NCBI GenBank assembly: GCA_021791055.1
Contig: JAJYXI010000002.1
Span: 50,449 to 114,448, forward strand
Direction of reading: 5' to 3'
Length of the DNA stretch: 64,000 nt
Source of the DNA: Nitrospirota bacterium
GTDB taxonomy: Bacteria; Nitrospirota; Thermodesulfovibrionia; Thermodesulfovibrionales; Dissulfurispiraceae
In this document: one piece after another, positions 26,889 to 36,291 of the stretch
Layout of the letters: the number at the start of each line of letters is the position of its first letter
Numbering within the stretch: the stretch's first letter is position 1
The notes under the pieces: model-generated
Databases searched by the model: none
What the model was told of the DNA's origin: nothing
The model's input: only the letters and a program-made list of their open reading frames with translations
Program-made: the position numbers and the translations under genes

Positions 26889-27668
26889 ATGATTTCTCCC
26901 CATATCCATCTCCCCTATGAAAAAATAGGGGACTATATACAATTTATCAAACAAAACAAACTGAACCTCGAAATCTATTTCAGCTCTAATGCCCTCGATT
27001 CGATTAACACAGACCCTCTGCCGAAACTAAAGAATACACTTGATTACAATCCTTCGCTGTCCTTTCATGCCCCATTTATGGATCTCTCGCCGGGGGCGAT
27101 AGATTCAAAGGTAAGAGACGCTACCATCGAAAGATTCAATCATATCATTGACATTGCAGAAACCTTAAAACCCAAGAGCATAGTTTTCCACTCAGGCTAC
27201 GAAAAGTGGAAATATGCTCTAAAGGTAGAGGTCTGGCTTGAAAAAAGCCTCCAGACATGGAGGCCTTTAAATGAAAGGGCAAAAAACGTCGGCGTAAAAA
27301 TAGCCATTGAAAATATATTTGAAGACGAACCAACAAATCTAAGATTTTTAATGGAACATATGAATTCTGATAATTTTGGAGTATGCTTCGACACAGGACA
27401 CTGCAATCTATTTTCAAAGGTTTCACTGGAAAATTGGCTTAAAGAAATCAAGAAATACATTATTGAGCTACATCTTCACGATAACGACAAAAGTGCTGAT
27501 CTACATTATCCAATCGGGGATGGGAGTTTTGATTTTAACACCTTATTCTCCGAATTAAAGAACAATAATTGTATTTACACAATCGAGGCACATACGCCGG
27601 AACGGGTGCTAAAAAGCATGGAGAGGTTAAAGGAATATTCACAGGTATTTCATCTGATTCCTGAATGA
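26889..27668 (+). CDS. Sugar phosphate isomerase/AP-endonuclease-2 family TIM barrel
   Basis: A 259-residue TIM barrel from the start MISPHIHLPYEKIG, chosen since the frame upstream only shadows the FmdB tail. Metal-site motifs are clear: HAPF, VFHSGYEKW, AIENIF, CFDTGHCN and ELHLHDNDKSADLH. The family includes xylose-isomerase-like epimerases and endonuclease IV; the layout with IEN, DTGH and HLHDN is the general sugar-isomerase pattern, so the substrate cannot be named. Its 3' end overlaps the convergent methyltransferase gene by 30 bases. Confidence 0.85.
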   Translation: MISPHIHLPYEKIGDYIQFIKQNKLNLEIYFSSNALDSINTDPLPKLKNTLDYNPSLSFHAPFMDLSPGAIDSKVRDATIERFNHIIDIAETLKPKSIVFHSGYEKWKYALKVEVWLEKSLQTWRPLNERAKNVGVKIAIENIFEDEPTNLRFLMEHMNSDNFGVCFDTGHCNLFSKVSLENWLKEIKKYIIELHLHDNDKSADLHYPIGDGSFDFNTLFSELKNNNCIYTIEAHTPERVLKSMERLKEYSQVFHLIPE

Positions 27669-28787
27669 AAATCCTCTTAATCCCGGCTCATCTTTCCCCT
27701 TATACTGAATCATCACTTTATGCGATTCGCCCATGCCCTGAGGCAAAATCAATCCCTTAATTTTAGCGACATCAAAGACATCAGGGGAATCTCCATAAAG
27801 CTCCTTTATCATCTCATCAATTCCCAGCGATACAAGATAAGTGCCCTGGGGGCAAAAACCTATGGTTTTTAAACACAATTCATCTCCCCATTTTTTAAGA
27901 GACGAAAAATTCACATGGGCAGTCAAATCCTGTTCTCCAATATTCTGATAGGGATTTTCATTTATCTGGTGCTGATAATAACAGAGCAGAGTTCCTCTGT
28001 TCCTGTCTTCACTGTAATAATCCTGTGCAGGATAACCATAGTCTATTGTCAAAATAAAACCTTCGGAAAGTTTAGCGTTTATTTCTTTCAGCCAATCTTT
28101 GATTTTAAGATTGACCTCTGTTTTATAACCTTTAGGCAATTCGATACCAAATTCTTTAAAATATTCTTTAACATCATTACTGCACGACATTTTTATTTCG
28201 ACCAGACTATCTCCATCTATAGATACATAAATTTCTTTCAGCTCACCATTGGGACTATTTGGCGCCTCAATGAGCCTTACAGGAAAAGCGTCCAAAAGCT
28301 CATTGGACAGAAAGCAGCCGGCGACAGGCTCCAGCTCATTTATGCTTGAAACCCAATTAACCTTATCTTTGAATTCCGAGAGTAGTTCCTGTTGTTTTGC
28401 TTTTATTGTTGGATTCAGTTCAACGATTGTGTATTGAATATGTTCAAAAATGCCCTTTGCCTCTTGCCCCTTTCCCCTTGCCCCTTTTAAATATTCCAGC
28501 ATGTCCTTTGCAAGATAGCCCATGCCGGCGCCCATCTCAACAATCTGGAAGATTTCAGGCCTTCCTATGATTGTCCACATCTCCTCCATCTGCCTGCCTA
28601 CCATTGCGCCGAACATGGAGTGAAGATGCGGGCTTGTATAGAAATCCCCCGCCCTGCCTATTTTTGTAGAATCCTTTGTGTAATACCCAAGCTCCGGATG
28701 GTAAAGGGCCATTTCCATAAAGATTTCAAAATTGATGGGACCTTCTGATTTTATTTTTTCTATGATTTTTTGTTTAAGCGGAGACAC
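27639..28787 (-). CDS. MidA/NDUFAF7-type SAM-dependent methyltransferase
   Basis: A 382-residue protein of the DUF185 family: GDFYTSPHLHSMFGAMVGRQ, VEMGAGMGYLAKDML (SAM loop), SNELLDAFPVRL and TIDYGYPAQDYY. The mitochondrial relative methylates an arginine of complex I; bacterial targets are unknown. Residues GARGKGQEAKG near 107-117 come from an in-frame 7-bp repeat array and form an added loop. The start is a GTG at 28787 that overlaps the nadA stop, so it is co-translated with nadA. Confidence 0.9.
   Translation of the reverse strand: MSPLKQKIIEKIKSEGPINFEIFMEMALYHPELGYYTKDSTKIGRAGDFYTSPHLHSMFGAMVGRQMEEMWTIIGRPEIFQIVEMGAGMGYLAKDMLEYLKGARGKGQEAKGIFEHIQYTIVELNPTIKAKQQELLSEFKDKVNWVSSINELEPVAGCFLSNELLDAFPVRLIEAPNSPNGELKEIYVSIDGDSLVEIKMSCSNDVKEYFKEFGIELPKGYKTEVNLKIKDWLKEINAKLSEGFILTIDYGYPAQDYYSEDRNRGTLLCYYQHQINENPYQNIGEQDLTAHVNFSSLKKWGDELCLKTIGFCPQGTYLVSLGIDEMIKELYGDSPDVFDVAKIKGLILPQGMGESHKVMIQYKGKDEPGLRGFSFRNQMKYL
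28451..28487. repeat. Direct 7-bp repeat array inside the MidA-type gene
   Basis: About five units of the TGCCCCT type in a row (TGCCCTT, TGCCTCT, TGCCCCT, TTCCCCT, TGCCCCT). On the coding strand it gives glycine/lysine-rich sequence and keeps the frame. Confidence 0.8.
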
Positions 28788-29773
28788 TACTTTATTTCAA
28801 GCATCCTGTCCAATGCCCTTTTGGCAGGAATCCTTATCTCTTCAGGAACCTTAATGATATTTTTCATCTCTTTCAGTGCAGACAGAATGCTATTAAGCGT
28901 AGTCTTTTTCATATTCGGACAAACCATATCTTTTCTGAGTGGATAAAATATTTTGTCGGGATTCTCCTTCTTTAGTCTGTGCATAAGTCCGGTCTCTGTC
29001 CCAACAATAAATTCCTTTGCATCTGATGACTTTGCAAACCTGAGCATTCCCGATGTGCTCGTTACATGGTCTGCAAGTTCCAAAACCTCAAGCCTGCACT
29101 CTGGATGGGCCATTAAAAGGGCATTGGGGTATTCCTCCCTCGCCTTTAGGACATCCTTCTTTGTAATCCTGTCATGGACATGACAAAAGCCGTCCCATGC
29201 AATCACCTGTTTTTTGGTATTCTTTTGGGCCCACATCGAAAGATTCCTGTCAGGTATGCATATCACCCTTTCATCAGGCAGGGATTCTATTACCTTTACA
29301 ACATTAGCAGATGTGCAGCATATATCGCTCTCTGCCTTTACCTCAGCAGTGGTATTAACATAGGCGACAACAGGCACGCCCGGATATTTCGCTTTAATAT
29401 CCCTTAGAGTGTATTCATGTGGGAATACAAATACAGGCTGAGTCTCATATCCAGGGAATGTTTTCCATACCTTTCTCGGGGAACTGACCTGTACCATGTC
29501 TGCCATAGGACATCCTGCATCCAGTTCGGGCAGGAACACTGTCTTATTAGGAGAAAGAATGGAGGCGCTTTCAGCCATAAAATGAACTCCGCAGAAGACT
29601 ATTACATCACAGTTTACTTCTGCAGCAGTCCTTGAGAGTTCGAGGGAGTCGCCGACAAAATCAGCGATATCCTGAACCTCGTCCCTCTGGTAGTTATGGG
29701 AGAGGATTATAGCGTTTTTCTCTCTCTTTAATTTTAAAATCTCTTCTACTATTGCTTCGGTCTCTTTTGGCAC
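28787..29773 (-). CDS. nadA: Quinolinate synthase NadA
   Basis: Condenses iminoaspartate with dihydroxyacetone phosphate to quinolinate for NAD synthesis, using an oxygen-sensitive [4Fe-4S] cluster. The three cluster cysteines are probably those in FCGVHFMAE, CCTSANV and MVCPNMKKT. Other signatures are HNYQRDEVQDIADFVGDSL and HPECRLEV. Length 328 is usual. NadB is not in the window. The downstream methyltransferase gene overlaps its stop. Confidence 0.97.
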   Translation of the reverse strand: MPKETEAIVEEILKLKREKNAIILSHNYQRDEVQDIADFVGDSLELSRTAAEVNCDVIVFCGVHFMAESASILSPNKTVFLPELDAGCPMADMVQVSSPRKVWKTFPGYETQPVFVFPHEYTLRDIKAKYPGVPVVAYVNTTAEVKAESDICCTSANVVKVIESLPDERVICIPDRNLSMWAQKNTKKQVIAWDGFCHVHDRITKKDVLKAREEYPNALLMAHPECRLEVLELADHVTSTSGMLRFAKSSDAKEFIVGTETGLMHRLKKENPDKIFYPLRKDMVCPNMKKTTLNSILSALKEMKNIIKVPEEIRIPAKRALDRMLEIK

Positions 29774-29782
29774 CTGAAATCC

Positions 29783-30484
29783 CTAATTTTCATTATATGA
29801 GCTGGCAAGATATGAATTTGTAAAAAGCACTGTACCGTCTCTTAAAACTATTTTTTGAATTCTGCTCTGTCTTTTTATTTCAGGTAAATCCATATTTACT
29901 ACTGTTCCTTTACCTCTGGAATAGTAGTTTATGACTCTTCTAACATATGTAATGGTCTCTGGAATAGGCGGTATGTTTTTTATTCTATCTACCAGTTTTG
30001 GGCCTGCATTGTACGCAGCAAGGGCAAGAGTAATATTTCCATTAAACTTTTGGAGCAAATATTTTAGATACCTGATACCTCCGTCTATGTTATCCTCTGG
30101 ATTAAAGGGATTGCTGACACCCATAATAGAAGCAGTTAAAGGCATCAACTGCATAAGCCCCTGTGCCCCCTTAGGAGAAATTGCGTTGGGATTCCAATTT
30201 GATTCAGCCTTTATTACAGCCTTTACAAGCTGAGGGTCAATATTATGCCGCCTCGCTTTTTCTTCTGCTATATTATGAAAATTCTCTCTATCAACATAAA
30301 CATTCTTGTATTCTTTATTGGGCCTTTGATAAGACCTTTTCTCTTTCACCACAACAGTGCCATTTCTGTCCATAGGCGCATTGGTGAAATATATTGTCCC
30401 ATCATCTGATATGTACTTATAAATATCAGCATGGGATTCTAATCCTGTAAATAACACAAGCATTATGACTAATAAGGCAACCAT
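29783..30484 (-). CDS. Exported lytic transglycosylase (DUF4124 + SLT)
   Basis: A 233-residue secreted enzyme that cleaves peptidoglycan glycan strands. An N-terminal signal peptide (about 1-19) is followed by a DUF4124-like part (ADIYKYISDDGTIYFTNAP), then an SLT domain with the catalytic glutamate in VIKAESNWNP, then GAQGLMQLMP and LALAAYNAGP. The C-terminus repeats a DUF4124-like strand (VLRDGTVLFTNS). Such enzymes often open the wall for pili or flagella; the pilin operon lies a few hundred bases away, but no direct link is shown. Confidence 0.9.
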   Translation of the reverse strand: MVALLVIMLVLFTGLESHADIYKYISDDGTIYFTNAPMDRNGTVVVKEKRSYQRPNKEYKNVYVDRENFHNIAEEKARRHNIDPQLVKAVIKAESNWNPNAISPKGAQGLMQLMPLTASIMGVSNPFNPEDNIDGGIRYLKYLLQKFNGNITLALAAYNAGPKLVDRIKNIPPIPETITYVRRVINYYSRGKGTVVNMDLPEIKRQSRIQKIVLRDGTVLFTNSYLASSYNEN

Positions 30485-30540
30485 TTGTTCAAATCATACC
30501 ATGCAAATATGCCTTCATTCAAGCATTTTCAGCCTTTATC

Positions 30541-30570
30541 TTGACAAAAACAGGCCTTTTTGGTTTTAAT
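30541..30570 (+). promoter_or_regulatory. Sigma-70-type promoter for tRNA-Val
   Basis: TTGACA (30541-30546) and TTTAAT (30565-30570) with an 18-base spacer lie just upstream of the tRNA, putting the start point about ten bases before the mature 5' end. Confidence 0.65.
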
Positions 30571-30587
30571 GAATATCTTAATTATGT

Positions 30588-30662
30588 AGGCGCGTAGCTC
30601 AGTGGGAGAGCGCTACCTTGACACGGTAGAGGTCAGGGGTTCGATACCCCTCGTGCCTACCA
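30588..30662 (+). tRNA. tRNA-Val (anticodon GAC)
   Basis: A full cloverleaf of 75 bases: acceptor stem AGGCGCG/CGTGCCT, D arm GCTC/GAGC, anticodon stem CTACC/GGTAG around loop TTGACAC (anticodon GAC), T arm AGGGG/CCCCT with TTCGATA, discriminator A and an encoded CCA. The only tRNA seen in the window. Confidence 0.97.
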
Positions 30663-30676
30663 TTTTATATCCCAAT

Positions 30677-31390
30677 TTACTTGGTCTCAATCTTGAATTC
30701 AAAGGTCTTTATCATTTTCACGCCATCTATATCCGTAGCTGACGCCCCGAACTTGTATGTTCCTTCCTCTTTCTTTTCAGGTTTCCAGATTATCTTTCCC
30801 GTCTCTTTTTCAATAGTCATTCCTTCAAGTATTGGTTCCTCCAGAGAGAATATCACTTTATCACCATCCGGGTCTTTACTTATCAGTTGAGACTCTATTT
30901 TGTCGTTAAGTTTTTGGGTCGTCTCTTTCAATTCCAGAGAAGGAGGAGCGCTGTGGACAGCTATATATATGCTTTCCTGTGGACGTCCCTTTATTCCATC
31001 TGCAAAAAGCGTAATTCTTACATTAATCAAATCCCCTTTTTTAAACAAACCGGCAGGCAATATATCTCCTTTTATCCCATTGATAACCGCGCCGTTTACC
31101 TTCCATTGATACTCATAAGTAATTTTTTCATCACCTTCGCAACTTGCTGATACCTCAGCTTTTATATTATCAAGTACAGTAGGTTGCTGAGGTATCAATT
31201 TTATAGACTTTATGGCAGGACGCCTTATCTCTTTTGTTGCCTCCTGTCCTTGCAGTCCTTTTATAGCATCTCTTTTCTCCATTTCAAAGGGAGATAGAAT
31301 TTTTTTCTGATCCATTGAGGGTTTACTTTTTTTGTTTTTCTGATCTGAAAAAACACCCATTAATAAGAAAAGAGAAAAGACAATCACCAC
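30677..31390 (-). CDS. Membrane-anchored protein with Ig/cadherin-like repeats
   Basis: At least 237 residues: one N-terminal membrane helix, a lysine-rich linker, then two beta domains; the second has SKDPDGDKVIFSLEEP and ETGKIIWKPEKKEEGTYKF, typical of cadherin/putative-Ig folds. The open frame continues upstream as KRLKREKTQKIVYILLFFVV, which would supply the positive cytoplasmic tail of the anchor, but no ATG, GTG or TTG is found there; the best ribosome-binding site (GGAG near 31480) stands before ATT. The GTG at 31390 is thus provisional. It follows pilY1 and probably belongs to the pilus operon. Confidence 0.65.
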   Translation of the reverse strand: MVIVFSLFLLMGVFSDQKNKKSKPSMDQKKILSPFEMEKRDAIKGLQGQEATKEIRRPAIKSIKLIPQQPTVLDNIKAEVSASCEGDEKITYEYQWKVNGAVINGIKGDILPAGLFKKGDLINVRITLFADGIKGRPQESIYIAVHSAPPSLELKETTQKLNDKIESQLISKDPDGDKVIFSLEEPILEGMTIEKETGKIIWKPEKKEEGTYKFGASATDIDGVKMIKTFEFKIETK

Positions 31391-31470
31391 AAAAAATAGG
31401 AGAATGTATACTATCTTTTGTGTTTTTTCCCTTTTAAGTCTTTTTGTCCCCGCTGATTTTAAAGTCTTAC

Positions 31471-34400
31471 CTATTGCAATCTCCTATCTTTCCAGTAAAG
31501 TATCTTGCCGCTTGGTGAAGGCAAAGGAGGTATTGGTAGCGAACCTTTGTACCCTCCGCTCAACCCTGCTCCTCCGCTTGTTACAATAGACATTTGAGTT
31601 ATTCCAGCCGGCGAAATTGAAATAATAGGCCCTGTTGCAATGCCCACACCGACTTCGATGCTTCTCGCACCGCCTGTAAGTGCGCCGCCGCAATTCGTAT
31701 AGTTTATTGCGTATAATCTTGATGTCCCTGCCTGCTCACAAACGCTGCTACCGCTTGCAGAAGGGATATATGTAGTAAAATATACCACTCCGCCATATAC
31801 AACTATATCGGATAATGCCTTTTCCCTGCCTGTAAAGTTTATATACCATCCATTGTCAGTTATATTATCGCAATGCTGTTGTTCAGAAGTAACATTATTT
31901 AGCCCTGCAAGGGTATAAGTTGCATTGCGATTGTTATCCTTAACACCCACCACCTTTTCATTTGTACTCGATGCTGTTGGGTCACTCTTATCGCCTGTTG
32001 CCCAGTAGATCCACAAATTGCCGCTTGTATCTTTTGCCATAGTTGGTGAGCTATAAATAGGCCTCGCTCCTTCACCGCCTCCCCTTGCATCAAATAATAA
32101 GCCACCTGTCCATTGGGATGTATTAGTGCAGGTCCCCCCTGTAATTTCCGATTTAGTGCAGAATTTTAACCTCCATACATTGCCGCCTATATCGCCAATA
32201 TATGCGGTGTCAATAAAACCGTCGTTATCAGTATCGGCAATGGCAGGGGATGCCGGAATGCTGTAGTTCATATCTATATTATCAGCCCTTGTATAGCTCC
32301 ATAAAATATCTCCGTTGTTTAAATCAACAACATAAAATCCCTTTCCTCTTGTATCACAAGTTCCACCGCCAGCGCAATTTGAGGCATTATAACCACCTCC
32401 TATAAAGCCGACCCATTTCTCATTTCCGCTGATTTTTACCCTTCCAATAATCATTTTACTCCATGGGTCTCCAAGATAAGGGGCATTGGAAGATGTAGGA
32501 TTTATACGCCATTTATAAATAGGATTAGCTGATGTGTCAGTGTAATCAAAGGCATAGTATCCACAGAAGTAAGGGTATGTTGATGAATATGTTGAGTTAA
32601 AACCAGAATCGCAGGATGATGAAGAACTCCATAAATAAGAGCCTGCTCCTCTACCCTCACTAAACACCACGAGGGTTTTCCAGTCAGATGCAGACTTACT
32701 TGTGCCGCTGCCAGAACCAAGCCATACATCGGCAGCAGTTACAGGACCATCAACGAAATACTGATGGCTGAGCCCTGTAGGATGTGTGGAATGAGTAATA
32801 AGTTTTAATTTTGATAAGAAGTTCGGAGGGATAAAACTCCAAACTTCTGCTCCGGTGTCTGTCCTGAATACATGGAACTGACCGTCATTGGCTCCCACAA
32901 CTATACGCCTCAGGCCATTTGTCGATGTCCTTTGATGATTGGTTCTAAATGCGGCAAAGGCATTATTGGAGTCCAGTGTGTCACTAAAATAGCCAGAAGG
33001 CATTCCAATAGTTATTGGGTTGGAACGGAATATATCGCCCAATTTCCAGTTATCAGGATTATATGCAGATTCACCTCTGATGTATCCAACAACAGCGTCC
33101 CTATTTGCTGCGGTGTCGTCGGGCGGTGTAAAACCTAAATCAGAAGGAGTAATATTGGCAGTTGTAAAGTCAATAAGTGCCCCTGCCTTGTAAGTCTTAA
33201 TATTTCTGCTCGATGCAGATGTTGTCGACAGGACAGTTCCTGCATCCCATATCGGAGTGCTGCTTATGCTGCCATCATCGTTAATCTGAAATTTCTTTAA
33301 ATGACCGAGCCAGAACGGGTCATTATTAACAGGCACAAAAGAAGCCTCATAAAGGTAATTTTCGTCTGTGGTTCTTGCCGCTGAAACAGAAGATACAGAA
33401 AAGGAATAGTTTGCCTCTCTTATAATGCTGAATGCCTGTTTAAGGGCAGTTGCAAGGTCATCGGCATTGGATGCCAAAAACGCATACCCTGAAAGTGAGG
33501 TATTGCCAGGATCGTCAGATGTTGCATAGCAGGTCGGACACGAACCTGATGTCGTGGATGTAGAGCAGCTTGAAACGCCGCTCGGGTAAAGACTTCCGCT
33601 TGGAATGTTGTATCCGCTCGTGCTGCCTGAATTTGGGGCATCGGGATTATCGGTACCTCCGTAATAAGCAGCCCAGTTCAGTGTTTTTTCGAGATAGTCG
33701 GGCATGCCGGAACCAAAGCCTACGACAAAAACCTTATATCCGGCGTCTGCTAATGCCTTTGCTTTTGCAACGAGTTCACGCCTTCTCTTGTACTGATCGC
33801 TCTGGCCTTCGGTTCCGTTACCGCTGCATGCATATGTATCCGCGCCATCTGTAATAATTACAACAAATTTCTTGCGGCAGGCTGATGCATTATCCGTTGT
33901 TTTATGATAATCAAGGTATATTTTTGCCTCTGCCAATGCTGCTGCGTCTGGAGTTCCACCACGCGCGCCTTCCCCGTTTACCGAAGACCATATAGTACTG
34001 TAATTGGGAGAATATGCAGCATCCCCTATTTCTTTATTAGTGGTATTTAGAGCGTTGATTATGGTATTACATCCGCTTGAATATGAATAAGTTCCGTCCC
34101 TTTCCGGATTGCAGGCAGTATAACCGCTCGTGCCGTCGTAAAACCTCATGTATCCTATTCTTATCTTGAGGCTGCTCTCATCCGATGTATCAATATTAGC
34201 GGTATTAATAGTTCCATCATTATCAGTATCAAGGCAGCCGTTATTTGTATCGTCAAGTACATTGCATATCGCCCTTTTTGCAATAGCAAGGCGGCTGCAT
34301 CTATAGGTATGTCCCGTTCCTGATGAACTGTAAAAAGTCCCGGTGCATGAGGAATTTCCCCAGATATTACTTCCTCCCGCAGGATTCCATGCCATGCTGC

Positions 34401-34536
34401 CGGACAAATCCAACACTATCAAGGCATCAGGATTTACACTGGTGAAAAAAAGCGCTGTTTCATCAGAATAAGCATCAGAGATGAAAATAAGACCGCATAT
34501 CAACAATACAAATAAAAATTTATTTATTTTAATCAT
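31471..34536 (-). CDS. pilY1: PilY1/PilC-type pilus-tip adhesin
   Basis: About 1021 residues. The start at 34536 (MIKINKFLF) has GAGGAGG upstream and gives a signal peptide ending near DAYS. The N-terminal von Willebrand A-like domain has the metal site DLSGSM, and the C-terminal part is the PilY1 beta-propeller (DTDNDGFIDTAYIGDIGGNVWRL; GANDGQFHVF). More than twenty cysteines occur, mostly in the first half, suggesting several disulfides. PilY1 primes pilus assembly and mediates adhesion with the minor pilins, whose genes lie immediately upstream. Confidence 0.93.
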   Translation of the reverse strand: MIKINKFLFVLLICGLIFISDAYSDETALFFTSVNPDALIVLDLSGSMAWNPAGGSNIWGNSSCTGTFYSSSGTGHTYRCSRLAIAKRAICNVLDDTNNGCLDTDNDGTINTANIDTSDESSLKIRIGYMRFYDGTSGYTACNPERDGTYSYSSGCNTIINALNTTNKEIGDAAYSPNYSTIWSSVNGEGARGGTPDAAALAEAKIYLDYHKTTDNASACRKKFVVIITDGADTYACSGNGTEGQSDQYKRRRELVAKAKALADAGYKVFVVGFGSGMPDYLEKTLNWAAYYGGTDNPDAPNSGSTSGYNIPSGSLYPSGVSSCSTSTTSGSCPTCYATSDDPGNTSLSGYAFLASNADDLATALKQAFSIIREANYSFSVSSVSAARTTDENYLYEASFVPVNNDPFWLGHLKKFQINDDGSISSTPIWDAGTVLSTTSASSRNIKTYKAGALIDFTTANITPSDLGFTPPDDTAANRDAVVGYIRGESAYNPDNWKLGDIFRSNPITIGMPSGYFSDTLDSNNAFAAFRTNHQRTSTNGLRRIVVGANDGQFHVFRTDTGAEVWSFIPPNFLSKLKLITHSTHPTGLSHQYFVDGPVTAADVWLGSGSGTSKSASDWKTLVVFSEGRGAGSYLWSSSSSCDSGFNSTYSSTYPYFCGYYAFDYTDTSANPIYKWRINPTSSNAPYLGDPWSKMIIGRVKISGNEKWVGFIGGGYNASNCAGGGTCDTRGKGFYVVDLNNGDILWSYTRADNIDMNYSIPASPAIADTDNDGFIDTAYIGDIGGNVWRLKFCTKSEITGGTCTNTSQWTGGLLFDARGGGEGARPIYSSPTMAKDTSGNLWIYWATGDKSDPTASSTNEKVVGVKDNNRNATYTLAGLNNVTSEQQHCDNITDNGWYINFTGREKALSDIVVYGGVVYFTTYIPSASGSSVCEQAGTSRLYAINYTNCGGALTGGARSIEVGVGIATGPIISISPAGITQMSIVTSGGAGLSGGYKGSLPIPPLPSPSGKILYWKDRRLQ

Positions 34537-34550
34537 GCCGCACCTCCTCA

Positions 34551-35066
34551 TTATTGATACTGCGTTCCAAATGGCGTGGGTCCATACCCCAAACCTGCAT
34601 CTATCTGGACACTGCTTTCGTATCTTGTGTTTCTTCCTGTAACCTCTGAGTTAAATGTATTGTTTCCCATAGGAGGGGTTGAACCGCTTCCGTAAGAAAA
34701 GGTGTATCCTGTCATGGACACCCAGCCGGCACCGCTCGGAGCTGTATTGGCTATGGAATAGACAGTATCAAGATCGGTTGCAGCGTCAACCACAACATTT
34801 ACCGTATCAGAAGCAGCAGAATTAAGGGGATTAAAATTCTGAATTAAGCTATGCACACCTGTCTCGGCAGCAGAAAATGCCTTTTTCTCGCCTGTAACCC
34901 TTGTGCTTACTCTTATATCCCGAGTTGTTACAGTAAAAACAAGCACACCAACTGCCGTAATGATTAAAATAGCAAGGAGCGCTGCAATAAGGGCAAAACC
35001 CTCTTTATTAAGTGACAAGTGACAAGTGTCAAGTGTCAAGTAAAAATATTTTTTAATTTTTTTCAT
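34551..35066 (-). CDS. PilX-like minor pilin
   Basis: A 171-residue prepilin-like protein. The prepilin cleavage site is NKEG/FALIAALLAI, followed by a long hydrophobic helix and ARDxR-like basic residues (TRDIRVSTRVTGEKKAFSAAE), typical of PilX with its SAAETG motif. The leader before cleavage is unusually long (about 23 residues) and part of it (LTLDTCHLSL) is encoded by a 7-bp repeat array. It sits between pilW- and pilY1-like genes. Confidence 0.85.
   Translation of the reverse strand: MKKIKKYFYLTLDTCHLSLNKEGFALIAALLAILIITAVGVLVFTVTTRDIRVSTRVTGEKKAFSAAETGVHSLIQNFNPLNSAASDTVNVVVDAATDLDTVYSIANTAPSGAGWVSMTGYTFSYGSGSTPPMGNNTFNSEVTGRNTRYESSVQIDAGLGYGPTPFGTQYQ
35010..35041. repeat. Direct 7-bp repeat array in the prepilin leader
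   Basis: Units AAGTGAC, AAGTGAC, AAGTGTC, AAGTGTC and a partial AAGT. It lies inside the leader-peptide part of the PilX-like gene, upstream of the cleavage glycine, so length changes would alter only the leader. Confidence 0.85.
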
Positions 35067-35096
35067 CTTTTAACTCCTATCCCTTAATCCTTACTA

Positions 35097-35825
35097 TTAC
35101 GGATTAATTGCATGGTTTCTGGGTATTACACTCGTTGAATAAATCATCCTTCTCCTCTGCCCTGTATTAGGGTCTATTGTTTCTGTCTCAACTGCAAGCG
35201 TAATGTCTATTCTTCTTATATTTGGTATGACTAATGGATTCGCATCAGGATAAAGCTCGGCGCCACTGCCATCATAGTATCTGAATATAGCTGGCACTCC
35301 ATTACCATTATTAATAGGAAGTGTGTTATTGACGACTCTGACAGTTCTAAGGGTGGTATTATCATCACATCTGCCATCACCGTTTGCATCAGCACAACCT
35401 AAAAAGGGCTGCGCACCTCCAGCAACTCCTGCCCTTCTCGTTACACGTTGTTCGGCAGGGATATACTCATATCTGATATCTTCATTATTACCGACAACCG
35501 CACCATCTTCTGGGTCAATATCCATCTGTATGCGCAGGGCCGTGGGTGTTGCCTCTAATATCCCTTTGTTTGTAGAGCCGGGCCATGGATTTGTAACTCC
35601 AACCCCTCCATATCTATAATACGATGCCATTCCTATTTCCAATGACATCAACTCAAGCACAGCCCTCACATCCTGCTGTGCAGTTGTCTTTGCTTCAATA
35701 GCAACAGATGACCTCTGACCTGACTGGACAGCAACAAATATTGCACCAAGCAACAGAAGTCCTATTGTAATGGCGAATAAAACTTCTACAAGGGTAAAAC
35801 CTTTTATATTTCTTGTTCTCCTCAT
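35097..35825 (-). CDS. PilW-like minor pilin
   Basis: A 242-residue prepilin-like protein with a short positively charged leader MRRTRNIKG, cleavage before FTLVEVLFAI and glutamate at mature position 5. The body after the helix is consistent with PilW: RSSVAIEAKTTAQQDVRAVLELM. Calcium-like loops (CADANGDGRCDDN) occur near residue 145. It lies one base after the pilV-like gene. Confidence 0.88.
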   Translation of the reverse strand: MRRTRNIKGFTLVEVLFAITIGLLLLGAIFVAVQSGQRSSVAIEAKTTAQQDVRAVLELMSLEIGMASYYRYGGVGVTNPWPGSTNKGILEATPTALRIQMDIDPEDGAVVGNNEDIRYEYIPAEQRVTRRAGVAGGAQPFLGCADANGDGRCDDNTTLRTVRVVNNTLPINNGNGVPAIFRYYDGSGAELYPDANPLVIPNIRRIDITLAVETETIDPNTGQRRRMIYSTSVIPRNHAINP

Positions 35826-35826
35826 A

Positions 35827-36291
35827 TCAACACCCTTGTTTGAAATATTCCTGCCTTGTCACGACAAGGCTTTCACGAATACCAGCGTTGTTAGGCCATG
35901 CAACATTTACAGTTACTCTCCATGTAAAGGGAGCATTATCAATACAGGTAATGGTGGTATTTAGTGTAAAAGTTACATCACCACTTTGTGGTGCCGCCAT
36001 TCCGCTCGGTCTGACCTGAGTATTGTTATTAATTGAGTCACCTACATTTAATGGCAACGCTATCCCCCATGGAGCATTTGCATTACACTGATTCATGATA
36101 TTCAATTCATTTATTTCAAGCTGCTCATGAAGCATCTCTGCTGCCCTGCCCAGATAGTCAGACCTGGCTGATAATAACCATCCCTGCGGCTGCATGGAGA
36201 TAAGCGCCATAACGCCAATCATAGTCAGAAATAGTGCTATAAGCACCTCTATCATGCTCAGGCCTTTTTTATTGCAAATTAAACTGAACAC
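35827..36291 (-). CDS. PilV-like minor pilin
   Basis: A 154-residue prepilin-like protein with leader MFSLICNKKG, cleavage before LSMIEVLIALFL and the conserved glutamate at mature position 5. The mature first residue is leucine rather than phenylalanine, as seen in some PilV. Its start codon lies 23 bases inside the gspH-like gene, which argues for coupled translation in the operon. Confidence 0.86.
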   Translation of the reverse strand: MFSLICNKKGLSMIEVLIALFLTMIGVMALISMQPQGWLLSARSDYLGRAAEMLHEQLEINELNIMNQCNANAPWGIALPLNVGDSINNNTQVRPSGMAAPQSGDVTFTLNTTITCIDNAPFTWRVTVNVAWPNNAGIRESLVVTRQEYFKQGC

